64,000 bases of DNA, taken from assembly GCF_032190615.1 (NCBI RefSeq), contig NZ_JAVLAT010000002.1:310001-374000 (forward strand). Direction: 5' to 3'. Positions 9,897 through 19,120 of the stretch are shown here, one piece after another. Within the stretch, counting starts at the first letter, position 1, and each line of letters opens with the position of its first letter. The notes beneath the pieces are model-generated. The model was not told the origin of the DNA, did not search any database, and worked only from the letters and a program-made list of their open reading frames with translations. This stretch comes from Brucella pseudogrignonensis (GTDB taxonomy: Bacteria; Pseudomonadota; Alphaproteobacteria; Rhizobiales; Rhizobiaceae). The position numbers and the translations under genes are program-made.

Positions 9897-11075
9897 TCAG
9901 GCGACTTGGCCAGCACTCCAGCCAGATGACCAAGCCCACTGAAAATTATATCCTCCCAGCCAGCCGGTAACGTCGACGACTTCGCCGATAAAATACAGGC
10001 CAGCTACGTTGTTTGCCTCCATAGTTTTAGAGTTCAACCCTTTCGTATCTACGCCACCAATAGTCACCTCAGCCGTGCGATATCCTTCTGAGCCTGCAGG
10101 CTTAACAGTCCATTTGTTCACCAAAGCATCAACGCGTCGCAGAATTGCATCTGATATATCCGCAAGTTTATCAGGGGCAGCGGCTTCAATCGCTATAATT
10201 TGTGCCAGTTTTTTTGGAAGAAATGAAGTCAGTGCCGTCTGCAGCGCTTGCTTGCCGTTTTTACTTCGCAATAAGCGTAGTTCTTCAAATATGTCGACTT
10301 GCGGGACCATAGATATCGTTATTTCGCTTCCTTCGCGCCAATAAGACGATATCTGTAAAATAGCTGGCCCGCTTATTCCACGATGTGTGAACAACGCAGC
10401 TTCGGAAAAATGAGTTTTGCCGCAATACACTTTCCCGTCCACCGCCACACCTGCCAATGGCTTTAAGCGCTCCAAAAGATGCGGCTCAAACGTCAGAGGC
10501 ACCAAGCCAGGACGTGTCTCCACGATGTTTAATCCGAATTTCGCAGCAATTTCATAACCCAAACCTGTCGCACCCATTTTAGGGATCGACTTACCGCCTG
10601 TCGCAACAACAAGAGACTTTGAAATCGTCGTTCCTTGGCTATGTCGAACGACAAACCCGGCTTCAGTTTTCGTTACATCTTCGATTGAGGTTTGGAGCTG
10701 CAACTGAGCACCATATATCTCCATTTCATTGCGCAGCATCTTTATAATCTGGACAGCCGAGCCGTCGCAAAAAAGTTGGCCAAGTGTCTTTTCATGGAAT
10801 GAGATATCGTAGCGTTTCAAAAGGTTAATGAAGTCGCTTGGTTTGTAGCGACTTAAAGCCGAAATACAGAAATGGGGGTTTTGAGAAATAAAATTTTTAG
10901 GACTGGTATGAATATTTGTGAAGTTACATCTTCCGCCACCCGATATTCTGATTTTATCGCCGGGCGTTTTGGAATGATCGAGCACGAGCACCGACCGACA
11001 ACGCTTTGCGGCTTCAATAGCGCACATCATCCCCGCAGCACCTGCACCCAAAATCAACACATCAACGCTGTTCAC
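9897..11075 (-). CDS. BaiN/YhiN-family (HI0933-like) FAD-dependent oxidoreductase
   Basis: This is a flavoprotein of the HI0933/YhiN family (392 residues). The N-terminal Rossmann dinucleotide-binding motif VLILGAGAAGMMCA is followed by the family signature ISGGGRCNFTN. A central GG-containing motif (ATGGKSIPKMGATGLGYEIA) and a C-terminal FAD-contact segment (GLYFIGEVVDVTGWLGGYN) complete the fold. The physiological substrate of this family is unclear; some members are annotated as aminoacetone oxidases. I chose the GTG start at 11075 because GGAG lies seven bases before it; the longer TTG start at 11102 has no such site. It is the first ordinary chromosomal gene after the foreign island. Confidence 0.85.
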   Translation of the reverse strand: MNSVDVLILGAGAAGMMCAIEAAKRCRSVLVLDHSKTPGDKIRISGGGRCNFTNIHTSPKNFISQNPHFCISALSRYKPSDFINLLKRYDISFHEKTLGQLFCDGSAVQIIKMLRNEMEIYGAQLQLQTSIEDVTKTEAGFVVRHSQGTTISKSLVVATGGKSIPKMGATGLGYEIAAKFGLNIVETRPGLVPLTFEPHLLERLKPLAGVAVDGKVYCGKTHFSEAALFTHRGISGPAILQISSYWREGSEITISMVPQVDIFEELRLLRSKNGKQALQTALTSFLPKKLAQIIAIEAAAPDKLADISDAILRRVDALVNKWTVKPAGSEGYRTAEVTIGGVDTKGLNSKTMEANNVAGLYFIGEVVDVTGWLGGYNFQWAWSSGWSAGQVA

Positions 11076-11172
11076 TCGATAACTCCAAAGGAAATGGCCC
11101 AATATGCTGGTTCAGGAAGTCTCGCAGCCGCTGCATACCGGTAAAATCGTCGCCGCTTCTATCCAACCTTTA

Positions 11173-11607
11173 TCATCTCCGGTCAATATCGCGGCGCAGC
11201 ACAATTGCTGTTGTCAGGTCTTCGACGAGCTCGTGCTGCGCGATCAGGTCACGCAACTGATTAATACGATCAATTGACCCTGCTTCTAACTCCACAATGA
11301 AATCAAGTTGCCCACTGACAGATGATACGCGGCGGACTTCTGAATAAACCGCAAGGACATCCAACAATTCACGCGCAGGTGTCTGCTTTAAACTTACAAG
11401 CAAGGTCGCACAAATGACATGCGCATTTATTTCGCCGATATCGGCACGATAGCCCCTGATTACACCACTCTTCTCAAGACATGTAATGCGCTCGCTGGTG
11501 GCACTTCGCGACAATCCTATGCGCCCCGCAAGCACTTTAATCGCGATGCGCGCCTCTGTCGATAATATCGACAGTATTTCGCGGTCTTTGTCATCAAGCG
11601 CCCGCAT
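11173..11607 (-). CDS. Lrp/AsnC-family transcriptional regulator
   Basis: This 144-residue DNA-binding protein has the family layout: an N-terminal winged helix-turn-helix (LDDKDREILSILSTEARIAIKVLAGRIGLSRSATSERI) and a C-terminal RAM ligand-binding domain (about residues 65-140). The ATG at 11607 (MRALDDKD) fits the family; an extended reading back to 11724 adds unrelated residues. It is divergent from the relic of a phosphotransferase-aminotransferase gene at 11777-12773, a typical regulator-target arrangement, so its original target may be lost. The amino-acid effector is unknown. Confidence 0.85.
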   Translation of the reverse strand: MRALDDKDREILSILSTEARIAIKVLAGRIGLSRSATSERITCLEKSGVIRGYRADIGEINAHVICATLLVSLKQTPARELLDVLAVYSEVRRVSSVSGQLDFIVELEAGSIDRINQLRDLIAQHELVEDLTTAIVLRRDIDRR

Positions 11608-11776
11608 TTTGAACCATCCATTCCAAAAGTAGAAAAGTGTTTGTCCATTCCGACAAACCGTCGGCGACACCGACAGAATGCTTGATGCCTGAAAACATGT
11701 CATGTGCCAAGTTGCAGCTTTCAATCACATATATAAAAGCAACGGCTATCACCAATCTCTGCCATCCTGCACCGCA

Positions 11777-12773
<997 letters not shown>

Positions 12774-12838
12774 AGGTCCTAGGAAATCATTCTGAATCCT
12801 TCTATGCGTCGAATTTATACAATGAGCGCCATGCACGG

Positions 12839-12868
12839 TGATCCAATTTCATAAAGCCTTCGTAAGAG
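12839..12868 (+). promoter_or_regulatory. RpoE (ECF11-type) promoter of the rpoE-chrR operon
   Basis: TGATCC at 12839-12844 is separated by exactly 18 bases from TAAGAG at 12863-12868. This agrees with the -35/-10 consensus described for the Rhodobacter RpoE that is controlled by ChrR (TGATC and TAA, 18-bp spacer). Transcription would begin near 12875, about 100 bp before the sigma-factor ATG, implying autoregulation. Confidence 0.8.
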
Positions 12869-12978
12869 GCTTTATGAATACAAATGTTTCCTTTGGCTTG
12901 AAGACATGGCAAAAGAAGATTGGGCGTGATTTGCAGCGTCGGTCTTCGCCACATCTGAGCATACGGGATTCAATTAAG

Positions 12979-13554
12979 ATGAATGAACGGACTGCTTCTG
13001 AAAATCAGCCTTCACTGGAGGAATTGATGCTGGCGGTCAGTTCGCGGCGTGACGTGGACGCATTCGAGGTGATTTTCAAGCATTTTGCCCCTCGGATAAA
13101 AGCCTATATGGCTAAACTGTCTGCGGATACGCAAACAGCGGAAGAGTTAATGCAAGAGACTATGATTACGGTCTGGAACAAAGCAGATCAGTTTGATTTC
13201 GCCAAAGGCGCGTTATCGACCTGGATTTTCACAATCGCACGCAACCAGCGCATAGATGCGGTGCGGCGAGAACGACGCCCTGAATTCGACCCAACCGACC
13301 CCGCTTTTGTTCCCGACGAGGAACAACCTGCCGACATGAAACTATCTAAGCAACAATCTGCCAGCCAATTACGTGCGGCCATGGCAGCATTACCGACAGA
13401 ACAATGCGCCTTGCTTGAACTCGCCTATTTTGAGGAAAGCTCGCATAGCGCTATCGCCAAAAAGCTGAACCTGCCACTCGGCACAGTTAAATCCCGCTTA
13501 CGATTGGCGTTCAGCAAATTACGTGCAGCGCTCGAGAATTCAGGAGGGCACTGA
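12979..13554 (+). CDS. rpoE: ECF sigma factor RpoE, ChrR-controlled (ECF11-like)
   Basis: This extracytoplasmic-function sigma factor (191 residues) directs RNA polymerase to singlet-oxygen or peroxide stress genes when released from its anti-sigma factor. Region 2 is visible as AFEVIFKHFAPRIKAYMAKL...AEELMQETMITVWNKADQFD and WIFTIARNQRIDAVRRERRP. Region 4 is LPTEQCALLELAYFEESSHSAIAKKLNLPLGTVKSRLRLAF. The ATG at 12979 is chosen because the promoter at 12839-12868 lies inside the longer possible reading frame from 12838. The stop overlaps the start of chrR (TGATG), so the two are co-translated. Assignment to the RpoE-ChrR type rests on the partner gene and the promoter. Confidence 0.9.
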   Translation: MNERTASENQPSLEELMLAVSSRRDVDAFEVIFKHFAPRIKAYMAKLSADTQTAEELMQETMITVWNKADQFDFAKGALSTWIFTIARNQRIDAVRRERRPEFDPTDPAFVPDEEQPADMKLSKQQSASQLRAAMAALPTEQCALLELAYFEESSHSAIAKKLNLPLGTVKSRLRLAFSKLRAALENSGGH

Positions 13555-14213
13555 TGAATATCAATCATCATCTCAGTGACGAACTCCTTGCAAGCTATGC
13601 CACTGGTTCATTGGCAGAAGGCTGGAGCATTGCTGTTGCAACGCATCTTGCACTTTGCCCCGCTTGTCGTTCAAGACTCAAGCAGTTTGAACAGATCGGC
13701 GGAGAACTCCTCGAAACAGTGCAACCGGCGAAATTCGAAGCGAGTTCATGGGAAGGTTTCAAAAGCAAGCTGGCCAATACCCCTACATCGAATAGACATT
13801 CATCATCGCTCAGTCAAACTTCCATACCAAAGGTCATACCAGAGCCATTACGCTCCTATGTCGGCGGCGACTTAGCCGAACTGAAATGGAAATCGCTTGG
13901 TCGAGGCGCCTATCAGGTGCCTATCAAAACACGCGATAGCGAAACACAGGTTCGATTGTTGCGCATTCCAGCGGGCAAGCCCGTACCAGAACATGGTCAT
14001 GGTGGTCGAGAACTAACACTCGTGCTTAGTGGAAGTTTTAACGATGGAACCGGACTTTTTGCGCGTGGCGACATTGAAGAAGCAGATGCCGATCTCGTGC
14101 ACCAGCCGATTGCTTCGCCTGATGGTGACTGTATCTGCCTTGCTGTCACTGACGCACCGCTGAAATTCCAGGGCTGGCTCATGCGCCTAGTTCAGCCATT
14201 GGTTGGAATTTAA
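13554..14213 (+). CDS. chrR: ChrR-type zinc anti-sigma factor with cupin domain
   Basis: This is the cytoplasmic anti-sigma factor for the preceding RpoE (219 residues). The N-terminal zinc anti-sigma domain has H6, H31, C35 and C38 (HLALCPAC), the positions that bind zinc in Rhodobacter sphaeroides ChrR. A Ser/Thr-rich linker (about residues 75-90) leads to a C-terminal cupin domain with a metal-type cluster (PEHGHGGRELTLVLSGSF) at about residues 143-162. In Rhodobacter that domain is needed to respond to singlet oxygen. It overlaps rpoE by one base and is followed by a strong terminator. Confidence 0.92.
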   Translation: MNINHHLSDELLASYATGSLAEGWSIAVATHLALCPACRSRLKQFEQIGGELLETVQPAKFEASSWEGFKSKLANTPTSNRHSSSLSQTSIPKVIPEPLRSYVGGDLAELKWKSLGRGAYQVPIKTRDSETQVRLLRIPAGKPVPEHGHGGRELTLVLSGSFNDGTGLFARGDIEEADADLVHQPIASPDGDCICLAVTDAPLKFQGWLMRLVQPLVGI

Positions 14214-14217
14214 AGAG

Positions 14218-14245
14218 AAAGGCGGCAATTATGCCGCCTTTTTTA
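14218..14245. terminator. bidirectional rho-independent terminator
   Basis: AAAGGCGGCA (14218-14227) pairs with TGCCGCCTTT (14232-14241) around a 4-nt loop, with a T-run on the plus strand and As preceding it. It sits between the convergent ends of chrR (14213) and the TspO gene (14247) and can serve both. Confidence 0.9.
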
Positions 14246-14246
14246 G

Positions 14247-14699
14247 TTAATTCAGTACAACAATTGCCGCGTTCAAAGCTGTCGCAAGAGACAGCCATAC
14301 GAGATATGGGACAAAGAGCAGCGCCGAGATGCGATCTGGTTGCCATGCGCGAATAATAAACAAAGATACGCAGAGCCACACTCCGATGATGACGGCGAGG
14401 CCGAGCACTGTCATATGAAGACCAAAGAAAATAGGCGTCCAGATGAAGTTCAAGACCATTTGCCCAAACCACGGCCCGCGCCGCCGCCACCCGCTATCAT
14501 TGATCCAGGTGCGCCAGCCCACGATAGCAATGAAGATGTAGAGTATCGTCCAGATCGGGCCAAATGCAGCATTCGGTGGAGTAAACCAAGGTTTCTGAAG
14601 CGATGCATACCATTCACCCGGCGGAAAGCCGATACCGATGGCCATTCCGAGGACAATAATCACAAAAACAAAAACCGCGAGAAGACCCAATTTTTGCAT
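14247..14699 (-). CDS. tspO: TspO/MBR-family tryptophan-rich membrane protein
   Basis: This is a five-helix inner-membrane protein of the TspO/peripheral benzodiazepine receptor family (150 residues), which binds porphyrins and sterols. In Rhodobacter TspO modulates photosynthesis gene expression in response to oxygen. The family signature is WYASLQKPWFTPPNAAFGPIW, followed by helices with GQMVLNFIWTPIFFGLH and the C-terminal LNAAIVVLN. The ATG at 14699 has GGAG seven bases upstream; the longer frame to 14810 overlaps the preceding gene and adds unrelated residues. It is the last gene of the minus-strand operon that starts with the FAD protein, so it may belong to the RpoE response. Confidence 0.9.
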   Translation of the reverse strand: MQKLGLLAVFVFVIIVLGMAIGIGFPPGEWYASLQKPWFTPPNAAFGPIWTILYIFIAIVGWRTWINDSGWRRRGPWFGQMVLNFIWTPIFFGLHMTVLGLAVIIGVWLCVSLFIIRAWQPDRISALLFVPYLVWLSLATALNAAIVVLN

Positions 14700-14713
14700 A
14701 TATTTGCTCCAGC

Positions 14714-15118
14714 CTACCCACTGATTCGAGACGTAACCCAATAGCCAATATAGGCTGATGAGGCCGAGAGAACAGTACCCCAGATCATGTCCGCTATAGT
14801 AAGCGTCCAAGACCAGTTTTTTAACGTAGCCTGATTGGTCAAATCATAGGTAGCGTAAGCAATAAATCCCAAAAGCGCACCATTAAGAAGTGTCAACGTA
14901 CCACTACCCGCTAAGAGCCCCGGCTTCACTGCAAAGAAAACCAGACCAAATACAAAAATTACATAGAAAACGATTGCTGGAGCCAGTCGGAACCCCGACA
15001 ACATCATATCCCCCATAACAGGTCGATAGATCACATTCGCCATATTCGACAACCAGACAGAATCGATTGCGAGAAAAGCAATCGCAGTGGCAACATAAGC
15101 TATAAGATAGTCTTTCAT
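14714..15118 (-). CDS. DUF2177 family membrane protein
   Basis: A 134-residue protein with about four transmembrane helices (LIAYVATAIAFLAIDSVWL, IVFYVIFVFGLVFFAV, LLNGALLGFIAYATYDLTN, and MIWGTVLSASSAYIGYWVTS). The YATYDLTN motif is characteristic of DUF2177. Members are often found in the same operons as Cfa-like methyltransferases, DUF1365 proteins and the FAD protein, as here. The biochemical role is unknown; a link to membrane-lipid modification is inferred from context. It lies 14 bp from the TspO gene and 15 bp from the DUF2147 gene. Confidence 0.82.
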   Translation of the reverse strand: MKDYLIAYVATAIAFLAIDSVWLSNMANVIYRPVMGDMMLSGFRLAPAIVFYVIFVFGLVFFAVKPGLLAGSGTLTLLNGALLGFIAYATYDLTNQATLKNWSWTLTIADMIWGTVLSASSAYIGYWVTSRISG

Positions 15119-15133
15119 TGCAAACCAACCTTC

Positions 15134-15502
15134 CTAATTAATACGTGTCCAACCTACACTCCGACAAAGAAGGCCAGCCAAAACACAGCCGTTGGAGGTC
15201 ATAGTGTCCCCGTCAACTTTCACGTTGATTTTGTAGGTGAGCTTGCGTTGGGGATCGAAAGCAGTTCCTGAATATTGCCCGCTTGTACTTTGCTTAATGC
15301 TCATGACAAGCACATCACCAGTTTTCTCTTTTGGTGTTCCGGGCTTGATCCAGGTATTGGTGGCGCATATGTCTTGACCGCATCCAGCAATTTTTACCTT
15401 GGCTTTGCCATCCCCACGCGCCCAGTTGCCATTTATCTCACCCGCCTGCGCCGCAAATGGGAATATTACTGTCAGTACGCTGATCACTTGTAACCATTTC
15501 AT
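15134..15502 (-). CDS. exported DUF2147 protein
   Basis: A 122-residue secreted protein: an N-terminal signal peptide (MKWLQVISVLTVIFPFAAQA, cleavage after AQA) is followed by the DUF2147 domain, which opens GEINGNWARGDGKAKVKIAGCG. Four cysteines in the mature part could form disulfides in the periplasm. The ATG at 15502 has GAGGA seven bases upstream and begins directly with the signal peptide. DUF2147 is thought to be a small beta-barrel; no activity is established. Its placement in the presumed RpoE-controlled operon is the only clue to its role. Confidence 0.8.
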   Translation of the reverse strand: MKWLQVISVLTVIFPFAAQAGEINGNWARGDGKAKVKIAGCGQDICATNTWIKPGTPKEKTGDVLVMSIKQSTSGQYSGTAFDPQRKLTYKINVKVDGDTMTSNGCVLAGLLCRSVGWTRIN

Positions 15503-15531
15503 CGGTGCGTCCTCAGTTATCAAACGAGACT

Positions 15532-16764
15532 TTAAGCGTGCTCGATGGTGTAAAGACCGACATTGATCGCGCCTTCTTCAAAGCCACCTTCGCAATAACA
15601 AAGATAATACTCCCAAAGCCTTCTGAACCTGTCGTCAAAACCAAGCTTTTCGATTTCAGGCCAATTCGCGACAAAACGCTCACGCCATTCGGCAAGGGTC
15701 CGCGCATAAGAACGACCGAAATGTTCGACCTCCTTCACAACAAGTCCAGCCTTCATCAAATCGCGTTCAAGAACCTTGTCTGAAGGCAGAAACCCACCAG
15801 GAAAGATGAATTTTTGAATGAAATCAGCCTTGCGGCGATAATTCTCATAGCGCGAATCTTCAATTGAAATGATCTGTAAAACAGCCCGGCCGTCTGGCTT
15901 CAAACAGCGTTTCATGGCCGCGAAATATTCAGGCCAATAAGCTTCACCGACTGCCTCAAACATTTCTATAGAGACAATCCGGTCAAACTGCCCTTCCAAG
16001 TCACGATAATCCTGCAGGCGAAGATCAATATCTTTTTCCTGTCCTGCTTCGATTATTGATTGATTTGCCCACGCCAACTGTGACGGCGATAAAGTGATGC
16101 CTGTTACATGTGTTCCGTCATGCTTTGCCAGAAAGCGGGCTAACGCACCCCAGCCACAACCGATCTCAAGAACTTTTTCGCCACCCTCGAGCGCCAGTTT
16201 TTCTGCTATGCACTGCAACTTATATTCCTGAGCACTCTCAAGGTTATGCGTCGTCTCATTCCATATCGCCGACGAGTAAAGCATCGACGGATCAAGCCAG
16301 CGGCGATAAAAATCATTGCCGAGGTCGTAATGTGCTTCAATGTTGCGACGGCTACCCCGGCGCGTATTCGCATTGAATAGATGGCCAATACGGTTCAGCG
16401 CCCGCATCCAGACCGAACCACGCAAACTGGATAAGAGTGTATCGCGATTGCGCACTGCAAAGCGGACAACTGAGGTTAGATCGGCCGATGTCCATTCACC
16501 TGCGATATAAGCTTGCGCGAAGCCGATATCGCCGCCCGTCAGAAGCCGACGCAAACAACGCCAACTTTTAATTATTATTTGGGCTTCAGGCCCAGCTAAA
16601 CTGCCTTGGCCATAAATTACTTTTCCAGATGGAAGAACCAGTGTCAGTCGTCCATGCTGCACTTGATTAAGCAAGCGACGCAAAAGACGCGCAGAGGGGC
16701 TCCATCCAGAAAATCCGCGTGCAATCACTGTCGGCAGCGGCGAGATCTCATCAATATGGCTCAT
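15532..16764 (-). CDS. cyclopropane-fatty-acyl-phospholipid synthase family methyltransferase
   Basis: A cytoplasmic SAM-dependent enzyme of the Cfa/CMAS family (410 residues) that modifies unsaturated acyl chains in membrane phospholipids. Residues about 1-120 form the Cfa N-terminal domain. The methyltransferase core has IEAHYDLGNDFY and the SAM-binding motif VLEIGCGWGALA (about residues 197-208). In Rhodobacter a relative next to an FAD oxidoreductase under RpoE control makes methylated furan fatty acids, so this one may not make cyclopropanes. It overlaps the DUF1365 gene by ATGA, indicating tight coupling. No gene symbol is given because cfa and ufaM-like functions cannot be separated by eye. 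Confidence 0.88.
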   Translation of the reverse strand: MSHIDEISPLPTVIARGFSGWSPSARLLRRLLNQVQHGRLTLVLPSGKVIYGQGSLAGPEAQIIIKSWRCLRRLLTGGDIGFAQAYIAGEWTSADLTSVVRFAVRNRDTLLSSLRGSVWMRALNRIGHLFNANTRRGSRRNIEAHYDLGNDFYRRWLDPSMLYSSAIWNETTHNLESAQEYKLQCIAEKLALEGGEKVLEIGCGWGALARFLAKHDGTHVTGITLSPSQLAWANQSIIEAGQEKDIDLRLQDYRDLEGQFDRIVSIEMFEAVGEAYWPEYFAAMKRCLKPDGRAVLQIISIEDSRYENYRRKADFIQKFIFPGGFLPSDKVLERDLMKAGLVVKEVEHFGRSYARTLAEWRERFVANWPEIEKLGFDDRFRRLWEYYLCYCEGGFEEGAINVGLYTIEHA

Positions 16765-17570
16765 ACGGCCTCACTCCTTTGCCCGGATTGCCCTTGGCGG
16801 ATATGCGTTATCGGTTCGTGTGGTGGTTGTGGACGTTTGCGCAGACCGATACCCTTCAACCAGATCTTCAGCGCTTCCCAGTGAATGCCGCCGACCACTT
16901 TCAGGGTCAGAAACGGAATTGAAAAGAACGCGCGCAGCAAGGCAGCATCAGTCAATTCAATCCGCCGCGCCAGATGACGGGCAGTCATAACCAGTCCTTC
17001 ATCGTCAAAACTGTTGATGCGGATGGATAGCTTATCTTTGGGCGGAGAAACTTCAAACTCGTACCGCAGTTTCATATCCATGAAAGGCGAGACATAAAAT
17101 GCCTTATCGCAGCTTTGTACGATGCGTCCGTTTGAATCATTTTCGACCGGGATCAAGTAACCGTGGCGCTGGCGGAAGGTGTTATCAACTTCCCAAAGGA
17201 TAGCCACGAGGTCGCCACCTTGATTATAGCAGAAGAAAACACTCAGTGGATTGAAAGCCCAGCCCAAAATGCGCGGCATGGTGAGCAAGCGGACCGCTCC
17301 ACCATCTGGCATCACTCCGGCTGCATCCATCGCACGCTCGACCTGCTCGCGCAACGGAGCAGACGATCCATCACCTCTATCTTGTCTATAGAAAGAAAAG
17401 AGGTTGAAACGGTCGAGCGAGAACAGCTTCAGCTTACCATCAAGCGCTTCCAACTCGTCGAGATCGAGCAGGAGTGAGTAGATTTTATAAGCCAGCTTGT
17501 GACCCTTAGGCCGCAAACGCGTATGAGTCACATGGCCAGGGAAAAGCGCTGACTGGAAATTTTCGGTCAT
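16761..17570 (-). CDS. DUF1365 protein
   Basis: This 269-residue protein has typical DUF1365 landmarks: ALFPGHVTHTRLRPKGHKLAYKIYS near the N-terminus, LTMPRILGWAFNPLSVFFCY (about residues 94-113), then VDNTFRQRHGYLIP and KAFYVSPFMDM. DUF1365 proteins are almost always found between a Cfa-type methyltransferase and a flavin amine oxidase, and here both neighbours overlap it by four bases. The role is unknown but presumably belongs to fatty-acyl modification, perhaps bringing lipid substrate to the enzymes. Confidence 0.88.
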   Translation of the reverse strand: MTENFQSALFPGHVTHTRLRPKGHKLAYKIYSLLLDLDELEALDGKLKLFSLDRFNLFSFYRQDRGDGSSAPLREQVERAMDAAGVMPDGGAVRLLTMPRILGWAFNPLSVFFCYNQGGDLVAILWEVDNTFRQRHGYLIPVENDSNGRIVQSCDKAFYVSPFMDMKLRYEFEVSPPKDKLSIRINSFDDEGLVMTARHLARRIELTDAALLRAFFSIPFLTLKVVGGIHWEALKIWLKGIGLRKRPQPPHEPITHIRQGQSGQRSEAV

Positions 17571-18922
17571 GCCTGCGCCCTCTCTCTGATTGGCAATGGC
17601 TGGCGAATAATGCGCGCGCTTTCCTGCTCAACCAGCCAAGGACGACGCAGACCACCGAGATCTTCCGCCACTGCCAGACCTGCCTGAAGCCCGTCCTCAT
17701 GAAAACCGGAGCCAAAATGCGCGCCACAGAACCATGTCCGGCGCTGTCCCTGCAATGACCAGATTTCTTTCTGCGCACGATCCGTTGCCATGTCGAAAAT
17801 CGGATGCTCATAAATCTCGCGACGGATCACCAGTTCCTCACGCGGCGCGCGGCACGGATTGAGTGTAACAAAAGTTTCAGGCGCTTGGCCGAGCGGTTGC
17901 AAACGGTTCATCCAATAAGTGATAGATGGCTGTGCCGCACCAGTGGCTGCATTGGTCAAATAATTCCAGCTCGACCATGCTGCACGACGTTTAGGCATCA
18001 GCGTTACGTCGCTGTGCAACACCGCTTCATTGCGTGAATATTGAAATGCGCCAAGAATACGGCTTTCATCCGCGCTCGGATCGGCCAGCATCCGCAAAGC
18101 CTGATTGGCATGAGTGGCGATCACGACATCGTCGAAGACATGGGAAACTCCGCTTCCGTCAATCAACTCGACAAAGTTTTCAGAGCGTCGAACAGATTGG
18201 ATCGGTGTCGAAAGCCTGATCCGGTCTGCATAGGGTTTGGTGATACGCTTTACATATTCCCGACTGCCGCCGGATACCGTACGCCAGATAGGCCTGTCAC
18301 GAAGAGCCAGAAGTCCGTGGTTACAACAAAAGCGAACGAAGCTTGCCGCCGGATAGCGCCCCACTTCCATGGCAGGGGTAGACCAGATCGCCGCCGCCAT
18401 TGGGTACAGGTGATCTTCACGGAAAGCCCGACCATAAGCATTGCGCGCAAGATAATCATCAAGCGAAATATCGCCCATGACGGCGAGGTCTTTTGGCGCG
18501 TTGCGATAAAAGCGCAGCAGATCACGGATCATCGACCAGAAGCGCGGACTGACCAAGTTAGAGCGCTGCGCAAAAAGTCCGAAGCCCGTACCGCCTGAAT
18601 ATTCATAGGCTCCGTTTCCGATTGAAACGGCAAACGACATGTTGGACGCTGCGGTTGGAACTTCCAGTGTACGAAACAATGCGGTTAAATTGGGATATGT
18701 CACTTCATTGTAGACGATGAAACCGGTATCGACGGCTACCGGTCCGAGGCTGCTCTCAAACTCGACAGTATTGCTATGGCCGCCGATACGATCTGACGAT
18801 TCAAACAAAGTGACATCATGCCGTTGCGAAAGCAGCCATGCAGCGGATAATCCGGATATCCCACTGCCGATAATCGCGATCCTGAGACGTTTAGAGCTGC
18901 CCGAATGGTTCGTGATATCCAT
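17567..18922 (-). CDS. FAD-dependent amine-oxidase-like oxidoreductase
   Basis: A flavoprotein of 451 residues with an N-terminal FAD-binding motif (IAIIGSGISGLSAAWLL, then VTLFESSDRIGGHSNTVEF) and a C-terminal FAD segment (FCGAHFGSGFHEDGLQAGLAVAEDL). It resembles the NAD/FAD-binding proteins of DUF1365-Cfa operons, including the Rhodobacter protein thought to desaturate or oxidise membrane acyl chains (UfaD-like). The ATG at 18922 is preferred: AGGGA lies just before it, while the first possible ATG (18979) lies almost at the predicted transcription start. It is the first gene of the operon and sits directly behind an RpoE-type promoter. Confidence 0.87.
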   Translation of the reverse strand: MDITNHSGSSKRLRIAIIGSGISGLSAAWLLSQRHDVTLFESSDRIGGHSNTVEFESSLGPVAVDTGFIVYNEVTYPNLTALFRTLEVPTAASNMSFAVSIGNGAYEYSGGTGFGLFAQRSNLVSPRFWSMIRDLLRFYRNAPKDLAVMGDISLDDYLARNAYGRAFREDHLYPMAAAIWSTPAMEVGRYPAASFVRFCCNHGLLALRDRPIWRTVSGGSREYVKRITKPYADRIRLSTPIQSVRRSENFVELIDGSGVSHVFDDVVIATHANQALRMLADPSADESRILGAFQYSRNEAVLHSDVTLMPKRRAAWSSWNYLTNAATGAAQPSITYWMNRLQPLGQAPETFVTLNPCRAPREELVIRREIYEHPIFDMATDRAQKEIWSLQGQRRTWFCGAHFGSGFHEDGLQAGLAVAEDLGGLRRPWLVEQESARIIRQPLPIRERAQA

Positions 18923-18986
18923 AGTCCCTCTCTTCAACGCAGGCTTTGGCCACATGAACGGGCCGCCTCCGTGCTGCATTTTTATC

Positions 18987-19016
18987 GTCTTACGTTTTGA
19001 GAATGAATTTGGTTCA
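18987..19016 (-). promoter_or_regulatory. RpoE-type promoter of the lipid-modification operon
   Basis: On the minus strand TGAACC (19016-19011) is followed after exactly 18 bases by TAAGAC (18992-18987). This differs by one base in the -35 box from the promoter before rpoE and keeps the same spacing. It would start the FAD-DUF1365-Cfa-DUF2147-DUF2177-TspO operon near 18980. Confidence 0.72.
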
Positions 19017-19120
19017 ATCGGCTACCAAACTTTTTTCATTTTTTTACGCCGCTTACGAAACCAAATAGCAGGACCGAACGTATTGCATGATGTAAATGCC
19101 ATTTCGAATAAAGGTCAGCC

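Noticed and set aside
12838..12978. N-terminal extension of the sigma factor from 12838
   Set aside because: This stretch contains the RpoE-type promoter, and its residues do not match sigma factor region 2; the ATG at 12979 fits.
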